A stretch of DNA of 17,350 bases from Scatosoma sp045577595. GTDB taxonomy: Bacteria > Bacillota > Clostridia > Christensenellales > Borkfalkiaceae. The position numbers were made by a program, and so were the translations under genes. The stretch lies in the NCBI GenBank assembly GCA_045577595.1, contig JAZNIR010000112.1:1-17350 (forward strand). Direction: 5' to 3'. Below are positions 1 through 7,000 of the stretch, one piece after another; positions within the stretch are counted from its first letter, which is position 1, and each line of letters begins with the position of its first letter. The notes beneath the pieces were generated by a model. It did no database searches. It had not been told where the DNA came from and saw only the letters and a list, made by a program, of their open reading frames with translations.

Positions 1-212
1 GTATAATAAGACCACTTCGAATCTTCTAGTGCTTTTACTAAACCGCAATCGCACAATACTTTCATATGATGGGAAAGCGTGGGTTGTGTAATATTGAGTT
101 GCTCCAAGATTTTGCAACCGCAAAGCGTACCGCCACGCAACATTTCAAATATCTGCATACGGGTATCGTCCGCTAACGCTTTTAAGATTTTCGTGCATTC
201 TTCTCTTTCCAT
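1..212 (-). CDS. ArsR-family winged-helix transcriptional repressor, 3' end cut off by the window edge
   Basis: Read leftward from the ATG at 212-210, 70 residues are visible and no stop is reached before base 1. The start region (MEREECTKILKALADDTRMQ) is the classic ArsR opening, a first helix followed by 'LADDTRMQI'. Next come TLCGCKILEQLNITQ and PTLSHHMKVL, the recognition helix, with 'SHHMKVL' nearly identical to the family signature. Cys-Gly-Cys at residues 33-35 sits where ArsR/SmtB proteins carry the metalloid-binding CxC (ELCVCDL), so arsenite/antimonite or another thiophilic metal is a plausible inducer; the metal is inference. The ribosome binding site GAGGTG lies 6 nt before the ATG. 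Such repressors usually bind their own promoter, which here carries duplicated inverted repeats. Regulated genes, if downstream in the operon, lie outside the window. Confidence 0.9.
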   Translation of the reverse strand, partial: MEREECTKILKALADDTRMQIFEMLRGGTLCGCKILEQLNITQPTLSHHMKVLCDCGLVKALEDSKWSYY

Positions 213-217
213 TATAC

Positions 218-275
218 ACACCTCACATTGATTGTTGTCAATACTATTATACACCTCACATTGATACTTGTCAAT
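218..275 (-). promoter_or_regulatory. Tandem ArsR-type operators
   Basis: The imperfect inverted repeat ATTGAT-N4-GTCAAT occurs twice, at 227-242 and 260-275, in phase at a 33-bp distance (about three helical turns). Each copy is embedded in a longer direct repeat that begins CACCTCACATTGAT (219-232 and 252-265). One copy overlaps the -35 box and spacer and the other overlaps the transcription start. The arrangement fits two repressor dimers bound on the same face of the DNA. Assigning the sites to the adjacent ArsR protein is inference. Confidence 0.65.
246..274 (-). promoter_or_regulatory. Consensus sigma-A promoter of the arsR-like gene
   Basis: On the minus strand TTGACA (274-269) is followed by a 17-nt spacer and TATAAT (251-246), a perfect consensus promoter. 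Transcription would start near 239, giving a short leader before the ATG at 212. The spacer holds the distal operator repeat, so a bound repressor would directly block RNA polymerase. Confidence 0.85.
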
Positions 276-323
276 AGGAAAATGGGTGTTTTTGAAAAAA
301 CTAATAAAAATTTTCAAAAGAAA

Positions 324-349
324 AATCAGACTCCGTGTGGAATCTGATT
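324..349 (-). terminator. Probable intrinsic terminator, minus strand
   Basis: An 11-bp stem with one mismatch, AATCAGACTCC (324-334) against GGAATCTGATT (339-349), with loop GTGT. On the minus strand it is followed by ATTTTTCTTTT, so it could stop transcripts entering from the tRNA-Ala side before they reach the arsR promoter. Confidence 0.55.
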
Positions 350-575
350 GTTTCTCCGCTTGAAAGTGCAATTTCCTATAAATTTTTAATGTTTCAAAAA
401 ATCCCTAAGAGAAGAGCGCTTAGCCGTCCTTTTTTTGGTGGAGCTAAGCGGATTTTGGCTAACGCAAAGCGTCGTCGCTCGACAAACGCACGGAAGAAAT
501 GTAGTTTCGTGTTTCTCGCTCCTCGCGCGAACCGCTGATAATTCAACGGTTCGGCGAACGCTTAGCCACAAAACA
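350..575. other. Gene-poor stretch with inverted repeats downstream of tRNA-Ala
   Basis: No credible gene is seen here; the open frames have no ribosome binding site and no recognisable protein content. The stretch holds a copied tRNA 3' end (433-454), a direct repeat CGCTTAGCC (417-425 and 559-567), an 8-bp inverted repeat GCTAAGCG/CGCTTAGC (443-450/559-566) enclosing most of the region, and an inner 7-bp stem CGAACCG/CGGTTCG (528-534/547-553). It may be a degenerate mobile or repetitive element, or a structured RNA. Its function is unknown. Confidence 0.5.
433..454 (-). repeat. Second copy of the tRNA-Ala 3' end (attachment-site-like)
   Basis: These 22 bases are identical, in the same orientation, to 604-625, which covers the last 19 nt of tRNA-Ala including CCA plus the next three bases. 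The rest of the tRNA is absent here. A tRNA 3' end repeated downstream of the intact gene is the usual trace of integrase-mediated insertion at a tRNA. The 171-bp spacing is too short for an element carrying genes, so at most this is a relic. A decayed second tRNA gene is the alternative. Confidence 0.6.
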
Positions 576-603
576 AAAAACACGCCCTGACGGCGTGTTT
601 TTG
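576..603 (-). terminator. Intrinsic terminator of tRNA-Ala
   Basis: Stem CACGCC (581-586) with GGCGTG (592-597), extended by flanking A and T runs. On the minus strand it directly follows the tRNA and ends in TTTTTTGTTTT. It is symmetric enough to act in both directions. Confidence 0.75.
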
Positions 604-606
604 TTT

Positions 607-682
607 TGGTGGAGCTAAGCGGATTCGAACCGCTGGCCTCCTCGTTGCGAACGAGGCGCTCTACCAACTGAGCCATAACCCC
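607..682 (-). tRNA. tRNA-Ala, anticodon CGC
   Basis: A 76-nt cloverleaf with encoded CCA. The acceptor arm pairs GGGGTTA with TAGCTCC and carries the G3:U70 wobble pair that marks alanine tRNAs. The D arm is GCTC-N8-GAGC, the anticodon stem is CCTCG/CGAGG around loop TTCGCAA, and the T arm is AGCGG/CCGCT around TTCGAAT. Anticodon CGC reads GCG, a frequent codon in the genes of this window. It has its own promoter to the right and a terminator to the left. Confidence 0.96.
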
Positions 683-694
683 ATAGCAGTACAT

Positions 695-723
695 ATTATA
701 AACTATTCTTTTTTGTTTGTCAA
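695..723 (-). promoter_or_regulatory. Consensus sigma-A promoter of tRNA-Ala
   Basis: Minus-strand TTGACA (723-718), 17-nt spacer and TATAAT (700-695). Transcription should start about 6-7 nt before the first base of the mature tRNA at 682, as expected for a strong stable-RNA promoter. Confidence 0.85.
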
Positions 724-805
724 CGTTTTTTTATCACTTTTAAAGAAAAATGTTTTTTATTTATAAAAAAATTCATATAAAAATAGGGAAAGTGGCAAAA
801 AATTA

Positions 806-834
806 TTGCCTTTTTTTGCGTAAGGTGTTACAAT
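806..834 (+). promoter_or_regulatory. Promoter of the formate/nitrite-family channel gene
   Basis: TTGCCT (806-811), 17-nt spacer and TACAAT (829-834). The expected start of transcription is about 840-842. That would leave the first possible ATG at 845 with almost no leader, which argues for the ATG at 872. Confidence 0.6.
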
Positions 835-871
835 ACTTAAAGTAATGATAATAAAGAAGGCAAAGAAAGAA

Positions 872-1597
872 ATGCATTTAAAAAAATTTCAAAAAATGAC
901 GAAACTCGAAGTTTTGGTATTTTGTTTAATGAGTATGGCGTCGGGGGTAATTATCGGCGTCGGGGGTACGGCGTCTTTACTTTGCGTACATAAATTCGGC
1001 GTGTACGGCGGTTTAATCGGTGGCGTTTTATTCTCGCTGGGTATCTACACAATCGTCGTGTACGAAATGCGGTTGTTTACGGGTATGGTGGCGGACATTC
1101 CGCATATCGGATTAAAAAATTCGTGGCAGTTGCCCGTATGTTTTATTTTTAATATTCTCGGCGTAGCGTTCGTAGCGCTGTTGGTGTACGCATCGCCCGT
1201 CGGCGCAACGGTTATTCCGCAAGCCAAAGCATTGATTTCGGCGAAATTGAACGCGGAAAATTGGGGAATAAAAAGCTTTTGTTCGGCAATTTTATGCGGA
1301 CTTTTGATTACCATTTCCGTAAAATCCGTCCGTTACGCGCCCCAAAAAGGTTTAAACGTAACGGTGGGCGTTTTGTTTCCGATTATCGTGTTTGCTTTTT
1401 GCGGATTCGACCATTCGGTTGCCAATATGTTGTACTTTTATTACTTGGGCGAATGTTCGTGGCGCGTTGTGGGTTATATCTTGCTTTCGGTGGCGGGGAA
1501 CGTCGTGGGCGGTGGTTTTTTGCCGATGGTGTACGTGTTAAAACACAAAATCGCGCGCGATAAAACGAAAAACGAAACAAAAGAAAGCCAAGATTAA
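872..1597 (+). CDS. Formate/nitrite transporter (FNT) family channel
   Basis: A 241-residue integral membrane protein of the FocA/NirC/HSC family, pentameric channels that move small monovalent anions (formate, nitrite or hydrosulfide) across the inner membrane. The glycine-rich first helices (VIIGVGGTASLL), 'RLFTGM' after the second helix (FocA has ELFT), the signature FDHSVANM with the pore histidine at residue 181, and VAGNVVGGGFLP in the last helix all match. About six hydrophobic segments and a lysine-rich tail are visible. An ATG at 845 in the same frame would add nine residues; 872 is preferred because it has AAGAAGG 11 nt upstream and a usable leader from the promoter at 806-834. The gene stands alone between its own promoter and terminator, so the neighbours do not reveal the substrate. 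Formate export during fermentation is plausible, but hydrosulfide or nitrite cannot be excluded. Confidence 0.9.
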   Translation: MHLKKFQKMTKLEVLVFCLMSMASGVIIGVGGTASLLCVHKFGVYGGLIGGVLFSLGIYTIVVYEMRLFTGMVADIPHIGLKNSWQLPVCFIFNILGVAFVALLVYASPVGATVIPQAKALISAKLNAENWGIKSFCSAILCGLLITISVKSVRYAPQKGLNVTVGVLFPIIVFAFCGFDHSVANMLYFYYLGECSWRVVGYILLSVAGNVVGGGFLPMVYVLKHKIARDKTKNETKESQD

Positions 1598-1620
1598 AAC
1601 GTAAATAAAACAAAAAGATA

Positions 1621-1658
1621 AAAATCGTCGTAATTTGTAATAAGCGACGATTTTTTTA
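1621..1658 (+). terminator. Intrinsic terminator after the FNT gene
   Basis: Stem AAAATCGTCG (1621-1630) with CGACGATTTT (1645-1654), a 14-nt AT-rich loop and a run of seven T. It sits 24 nt past the FNT stop codon. Confidence 0.8.
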
Positions 1659-1681
1659 TTAGTATAGCGATTTTTAATCAC

Positions 1682-1710
1682 TTGACATATTAAGCGTATT
1701 TTGTTAAAAT
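1682..1710 (+). promoter_or_regulatory. Promoter of the GNAT-like gene
   Basis: TTGACA (1682-1687), 17-nt spacer and TAAAAT (1705-1710), giving a leader of about 35 nt before the ATG at 1751. Confidence 0.8.
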
Positions 1711-1750
1711 AAAAGTACAAATTTGTCGAAACAAGGAAAAAGGTGTCGAT

Positions 1751-2887
1751 ATGATTGAAATCGTGGAAGTAAAGACGAAAAAACAGCGTAAACAATTCGT
1801 AGAATTGCCGTTGAAAATGTATAAGGGTAATCCCTACTTCGTTCCGCCTTTATACGGCGACGAAATGAAAATGTTCACCGATAAAAACATTTATTCGAAA
1901 ACGTGCGAATCGGCGTTTTTCCTTGCTTTGCAAGACGGCAAGGTGGTGGGACGGATACAAGCGATTTTACAGCACCAATACAACGATTTAAACGATAAAA
2001 AACAAGTACGTTTTACCCGTTTTGACGCCAACGACGACGAAGAAACGGCAAAAGCGTTGTTTAACGCCGTAGAAAATTTCGCGCGGGAAAAGGGAATGGA
2101 AGAAGTCGTCGGACCGCTCGGATACAGCGATATGGAACGGGAAGGCTTGCTGATTGAAGGTTTTGAATATCTTTCCACTTTTGAAGAACAATATAATTAC
2201 GAATATTACGCGCGATTGATTGAATCTTGCGGTTACGTAAAAGACGTGGATTGGGTGGAATCCCGATTGTTTTCCACGCCCCAACAAGACGAACGGTTAA
2301 AAATGCTTGCCGAACGCGCTTTAACGAGAAATAATTTGCGCGTCGTCGGACAAAATATGAGCAAGCGCGCGTTTATTAAAAAATACGGAAAAGGCATTTT
2401 TGATTGTATCGACGAATGTTATAAAGATTTATACGGCGTTGTGCCGTACACGGAAGAAATGAGAAAGCAAATGATAGACCAATTTATGCTGATTCTCAAT
2501 TTAAAATATTTTATGGTAATTTGCGACGAAAAGGACGACGTAGTGGCGTTTGGTTTTTGTTTGCCTGGAATTGGTTCTGCCGTACAAAAAAGTGGCGGTC
2601 GTTTAACCCCTGCCTGCCTCGTACGCTTAATTAAAGCGATTAAAAACCCCAAAACTATCGACCTTGCTTTGGTGGGGATTTTGCCTCAATACCGCAAAAC
2701 GGGCTTGACGGCGCTCGTAATGATAAAACTGCAAGAAATGCTTGCAAGCGGAAAAATTGAATATTTGGAAACGAATTTGAATTTGGAAACGAACGTAAAT
2801 ATACAAGCGCAATGGAAACATTTCAAAAACATACAACACAAGCGTCGCCGTTCGTACGTAAAAAAATTAAACGATAAAGAAGAATAA
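1751..2887 (+). CDS. GNAT-superfamily acetyltransferase-like protein, role unknown
   Basis: 378 residues, preceded by AAGGTG about 5 nt before the ATG. It resembles a family of roughly 380-residue proteins common in Clostridia and Bacteroidetes that open with a basic-residue-rich start, then 'YKGNPYFVPPL', then an acetyltransferase-like half with 'FFLALQDGKVVGRIQAI', 'FTRFDANDDEETAKALF' and 'EVVGPLGYSDMEREGLLIEG'. The second half also looks acetyltransferase-like ('FGFCLPGIG', 'LVGILPQYRKTGLTALVM'), where the RKTGL stretch recalls the acetyl-CoA-binding loop. Two tandem GNAT-like folds are therefore likely. The substrate is not known for this family as far as I am aware, and the gene is monocistronic, so the neighbours give no hint. 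The family is recognised from memory without alignment, so the enzymatic claim is moderate. Confidence 0.75.
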   Translation: MIEIVEVKTKKQRKQFVELPLKMYKGNPYFVPPLYGDEMKMFTDKNIYSKTCESAFFLALQDGKVVGRIQAILQHQYNDLNDKKQVRFTRFDANDDEETAKALFNAVENFAREKGMEEVVGPLGYSDMEREGLLIEGFEYLSTFEEQYNYEYYARLIESCGYVKDVDWVESRLFSTPQQDERLKMLAERALTRNNLRVVGQNMSKRAFIKKYGKGIFDCIDECYKDLYGVVPYTEEMRKQMIDQFMLILNLKYFMVICDEKDDVVAFGFCLPGIGSAVQKSGGRLTPACLVRLIKAIKNPKTIDLALVGILPQYRKTGLTALVMIKLQEMLASGKIEYLETNLNLETNVNIQAQWKHFKNIQHKRRRSYVKKLNDKEE

Positions 2888-2888
2888 A

Positions 2889-2920
2889 AAAATACCTGCC
2901 AAGTACTTGGCAGGGATTTT
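2889..2920. terminator. Bidirectional terminator between convergent genes
   Basis: The perfect 20-bp palindrome CCTGCCAAGTACTTGGCAGG (2895-2914) has GATTTT on the plus side and TATTTTTTT on the minus side. It can end both the GNAT-like gene (stop at 2887) and the lipoprotein gene (stop at 2935). Confidence 0.85.
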
Positions 2921-2934
2921 AAAACGTTTTTGTA

Positions 2935-3906
2935 TCAGTTTGAGAAAGACGCGGATTTTACCGTATAGATAAGCTTACCCATATTATAAGGGAAATTGGC
3001 TTCCATTCTCAAAATCACGTTACGGTTAGCGTTTTGTTGCGGGTTGCTGTGCGCGGAAATCCATACGATATGGTTCGTGCCTGAAAGTTCGGCGTTTAAG
3101 CTCACCGAAACGGGATAGTAATCCACAGAACCGCTAATACCGGGTACGCCACTAAATTGTGTGTCGCCTATCACTTTACTACCAAAGCTTGCCGTAACCG
3201 ATTGATACGTTTCGTTGCCCGCGCTGTACACCAAAAATTTCGGCGTTGCGTTTTCCGACGTGTTCACCCCGCGAAGCGCAAAGTAAAGTTGTTCCACGTC
3301 CAAGCAAGTATATTTTTTCGCGTCTTTGGAATTGGCGGAAAAACTGTTCGTATAAACTTTATCGTTTAACTTGTCCGTTTGCGTACAAACACCGCTCGCG
3401 CCGTTTGCCCCGTAGACGGTTTCCACTTTTGCGCTTACTTCCGAATAAGCGTTGCTTAAAGCAGTAGCGGAATTATTCGGGACGTAGGAATGATATTCGT
3501 TGAACGCGTAAAGGGGAGAAAGTCCGTCTTTCGCCGTTTTAAAATACGTTATCGTTTTTACGGTGTTCGTCTTCGTTTCCGTTTCGCCGTTTACCATAAA
3601 CGTAACGTCAAGGGTGAGATTGGTTTCGTAATAATATACGCCCGTTTCGTCGTTATACGTTTGTTTGGGTAAAAGGGTGGTGGTGTACGTGCCCGTATAA
3701 TCCAATTCTAATTTTCCGTCGCCAAAACCGCTCCCTTCTTGAAAACTTACGTCGTAGGAAACCGTTTCCGCGCCAGTGGTAGCGAAGTTGGAATCTTTAA
3801 ACCAATATTCGTTGAAAACTACTTTTTCACTTCCGCCCGTACAACCGCCGAAAAATGCCGAACAAAGCAAAACGGTTGCAAGGCAAACACCAAATTTACG
3901 TTTCAT
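2935..3906 (-). CDS. Secreted lipoprotein of unknown function
   Basis: 323 residues beginning with a lipoprotein signal peptide: basic start MKRK, a hydrophobic core, and lipobox FGGC with the lipidated cysteine at residue 22. After cleavage it would be anchored to the outer face of the membrane. The mature part has no membrane segment, is rich in Ser, Thr, Tyr, Asn and Val, and reads like a beta-rich extracellular domain ('VSYDVSFQEGSG', 'LELDYTGTYTTTL'). I do not recognise a family or catalytic motif. The only cysteines I noticed in the mature part besides C22 are in 'GVCTQTD' and 'KYTCLDVEQ'. Ribosome binding site AAGGT lies about 10 nt before the ATG. The gene is transcribed divergently from addB with its own promoter and ends at a shared terminator, so it is probably independent of addAB. 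Confidence 0.8.
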   Translation of the reverse strand: MKRKFGVCLATVLLCSAFFGGCTGGSEKVVFNEYWFKDSNFATTGAETVSYDVSFQEGSGFGDGKLELDYTGTYTTTLLPKQTYNDETGVYYYETNLTLDVTFMVNGETETKTNTVKTITYFKTAKDGLSPLYAFNEYHSYVPNNSATALSNAYSEVSAKVETVYGANGASGVCTQTDKLNDKVYTNSFSANSKDAKKYTCLDVEQLYFALRGVNTSENATPKFLVYSAGNETYQSVTASFGSKVIGDTQFSGVPGISGSVDYYPVSVSLNAELSGTNHIVWISAHSNPQQNANRNVILRMEANFPYNMGKLIYTVKSASFSN

Positions 3907-3957
3907 ATTATCGTACCTTATTTGTCAAATTCGGCGTTTTCTTCGCCGTACGGTATT

Positions 3958-3986
3958 ATTATACCACATAATTTACGATTTGTAAA
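3958..3986 (-). promoter_or_regulatory. Promoter of the lipoprotein gene
   Basis: Minus-strand TTTACA (3986-3981), 17-nt spacer ending in TGG (extended -10) and TATAAT (3963-3958). The -10 box lies inside the inverted repeat GGTATTATTATACC (3952-3965). The leader of about 45 nt contains a small CGGCG/CGCCG hairpin. Confidence 0.7.
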
Positions 3987-4046
3987 AACAAAATCAAGAT
4001 TTCTCGAAAAATATTGTGAAAAAAAGCTGAAAAATTTCATTAAGAT

Positions 4047-4056
4047 ATGGTATAAT
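4047..4056 (+). promoter_or_regulatory. Extended -10 promoter of addBA
   Basis: TGGTATAAT ends at 4056, an extended -10 element (TGnTATAAT), with only a weak -35 region (TGAAAA or CTGAAA). Transcription would start near 4063, about 24 nt before the addB ATG. The strong ribosome binding site AAAGGAG at 4072-4078 falls in this leader. Confidence 0.6.
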
Positions 4057-4086
4057 AGAAAGGGAAAGAAAAAAGGAGACGAGAAA

Positions 4087-7000
4087 ATGGTTACAGCGAT
4101 AAAGGCGTACACCCTTTCCGAATGTATGGAAGTAATGGCGGAATACGTGAAAGCGTATGAAAGTCAAGGGGAACAAAATATCGTTTTTTGCGAAGACAGA
4201 TTAACGCTTATTGCCGAGCGGGCAATCGTAAATAAGCTGGGGGGAACGTTTGATACGCGCGTTTCCACCTTTTCCCGTTTCTTGCCGAAAAATTTACAAA
4301 CGATAAGTAAACAAGGCTCGGTGATGGCAGTTGGCGACGTGATGACGCGTTTGCAACGGGAAAAAGCGCTTACGTGCTTTACGAGCGTTTCGGGCGTGGG
4401 GAACAACGCGAAGAGTATTTACGAAACGTTGGCGCAATTTTCCGCGTCGGATATTACGCCCGAAGTGTTGGAAGAAAGCCTTGCGTTGTTGCCCGACGAT
4501 ACGTTAAAAAGAAAAACGTCCGACCTTTGTAAAATTTATAAAAGCTATTTAGAATATTTGCAAGAAAACGCGTATTTAGACGAAAGTAGGTATCTTTCCC
4601 TTTTGCCTAATATCATACGGACGGACGAAAACGTAAAAAATTCCACCGTATTTTTCCTTTGCTATTCGTCGTTTACGGCGCAAGCAACGCACACCGTTCG
4701 CGCTACTTTGGAAAGCGCGAAAAACGTAATCGGCATTTTTTGCGCGGGGGAAGAAGATTTGTACGCGGGGAGCGGTTTTGAAACGTTTTTGCGCGTTTGT
4801 AAAGAATACGGCAAAGTGCGCGTGCTAGATAAAGGGGAAAAGCTCGCGGGAGAAGCGGAAGTTTTGCGTACGACGTTGTTCAATCCCGAAAAAATTGGAA
4901 AAGAGCGCGTCCCCACCGACAACGTGCATATTTTCGAAACGGAAGATAAAATGGACGAAGCGGAATACGTTGCCGTGCAAATCCGCAAAGCTTTACAAGA
5001 AACGCCGACGCTTCATTATCGCGATTTCGCCGTATTGACGGCAAACGTAGGCGCGTATTCGTTGCCGATGAAACGGGCGCTTGGGGAATACGGTATTCCT
5101 TATTTTATCGACGAAAAAAAGAGCCTTTCAGCGCACCCGTTAAGCCGTTTTTTGCTTGATTGTTTCCGCGTCGTGCGCGAGCGGTTTTCGCCCGATTCGG
5201 TGCAATCGCTTACGCAAAATTTCTTTTTCGGAGAAAGCGACGAGTATAGAAATTATTTGTTGAAGTTCGCCAACTATCGCGGTGGCGCGAAACGGGAAAT
5301 TAAAACGGGCGAAGCGGTGGACGCTTTGTTTAAAAACCGCGATATATTGACGGACGGACGGGAGCGTTTGTTCAAGGCGACGAAAAATATAAAAAACACT
5401 GCGTACGGCAAAGAATACGTACGGGCGGTTTGGGATATTTTAGAAGATTTCGACGTGAAAAACGCGTTGGAGCGTTTGGAAAACGACGTGCAAGACGTCG
5501 CGCAAAAAAGTTATCTCGCGCAAATTTACGACGAGCTTTCTTCCTTGCTTGGCGAAGCAACGCTCCTTACGGGCGAACGGGAAATGACCGTTTCCGAATT
5601 TTCCGCCGTTTTACAAGACGGGCTGGAAGCGACGGAAATTTCTTTAATACCGTTAAAATTAGACGCCGTGTTTATCGGGGATATTACGGATAGCCGTATT
5701 GAAAAGGTAGGGGTGTTGTTTGCCGTCGGAATGACGGACGCCGTACCGCGTACGGGCACGGACAGCGCCATCGTTTCCGATAAAGAAATCGCGCGACTTG
5801 CCGAAGTGAAAGCGTTGCTCGAACCGACGGTGGCGGAAGTAAATTTACGGGCGCGAGAAAGCGCGTGTTTGAATTTATGCACCTTTTTCAAGCGTTTGCA
5901 TATTTCCTATTCGCTTGGCGGGGACGGAAAAGACGTTGCCGTCAGCGAAATTTTGCGTTACGTCGACGGGGCGTTTTGCGACGAAAACGGCAACGATTTA
6001 CCCCGCCTTAAAACGTATCGAAAATCCGAACTGAAATACCGCGCGAGCGCACCCGTGCCCGCTCTTCGGCAACTGCTTTTGAAAAAGCAAAATTACGAAA
6101 ACGGCGTGGATAATTCGTCTGTGGAATATTCCACTTTATACACGGCGCTCGATAAGCTCGGCGTGTCCGATAAAGACGACTATTTGGCAATACAAGAGGG
6201 GCAGGTATGCGTTGAAAACGGCGAAGCGCTGTTTTTCCACGACGGGAAAATATCGCCGACGACGCTGGAAAAATATTTCGATTGCCCGTTTAAAAATTTC
6301 GTGCAAAGCGGTTTAAGGGTAAAAGAACGGGAAGAAAGCGAAGTGCTTGCGATAGATACGGGGAATTTCGTGCACAAGCTTTTGGAAGAAACCGCGCCGT
6401 CGATTGCAAAGTACGAAACGGAAGAGAATTTCCGTGCGTACGCAAGGCAAACGGGGGAAGAATTGCTTAAAAATCCCCGCTACGCAATGCCCCGCGACAC
6501 CAAATCGAACGAGTTCTTTTCCGAGCGGTTGCTTGATGAAAGCGTGGACGTGGCTTGCGCGGTGTACCGCCAAATAAAAAATTCCGATTATCAAGTGGAA
6601 GAAATCGAGAAAAAGATAGAATCGGAAACCGTGCACGGAAAAGTGGATAGAGTGGACGGTACGGATAAATACGTGCGTATCGTCGATTATAAAACGGGCG
6701 AAATCGACGATAAAGCGGTGTCCTATTATACGGGCAGAAAATTACAAATGCAACTGTATATGTCGGAGATTATGGGCGAACGGATTCCCGCCGGCGTATT
6801 CTATTTCCCCGCGCAAGTGAAGTATGCGGAAAGCGAAGAAAACCGTTTTCAAATGAAAGGCTTTTTATGCGGTGGGGAAGACGCTTTGCGCGCGGGCGAT
6901 AAAAACATAACGACGGAAAAAGAAAGCGAATATTTCCCCGCGTCTTTGAAAAAATCAACGGGAAAACGCATTATGGACGAAGGGGATTTCCGTGATTTCA

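Noticed and set aside
335..538. Plus-strand open frame in the gene-poor stretch
   Set aside because: No ribosome binding site or recognisable protein content, and it crosses the folded element and tRNA fragment.
386..694. Open frame of about 100 codons on the minus strand with repeated S-x-N-P-L-S-S-T-K peptide
   Set aside because: It is a read-through of the tRNA-Ala gene and of its copied 3' end; the peptide repeat simply reflects the duplicated tRNA sequence.
3739..4086. In-frame N-terminal extension of AddB
   Set aside because: It runs through the opposite lipoprotein gene and both promoters; the ribosome binding site and promoter point to 4087.
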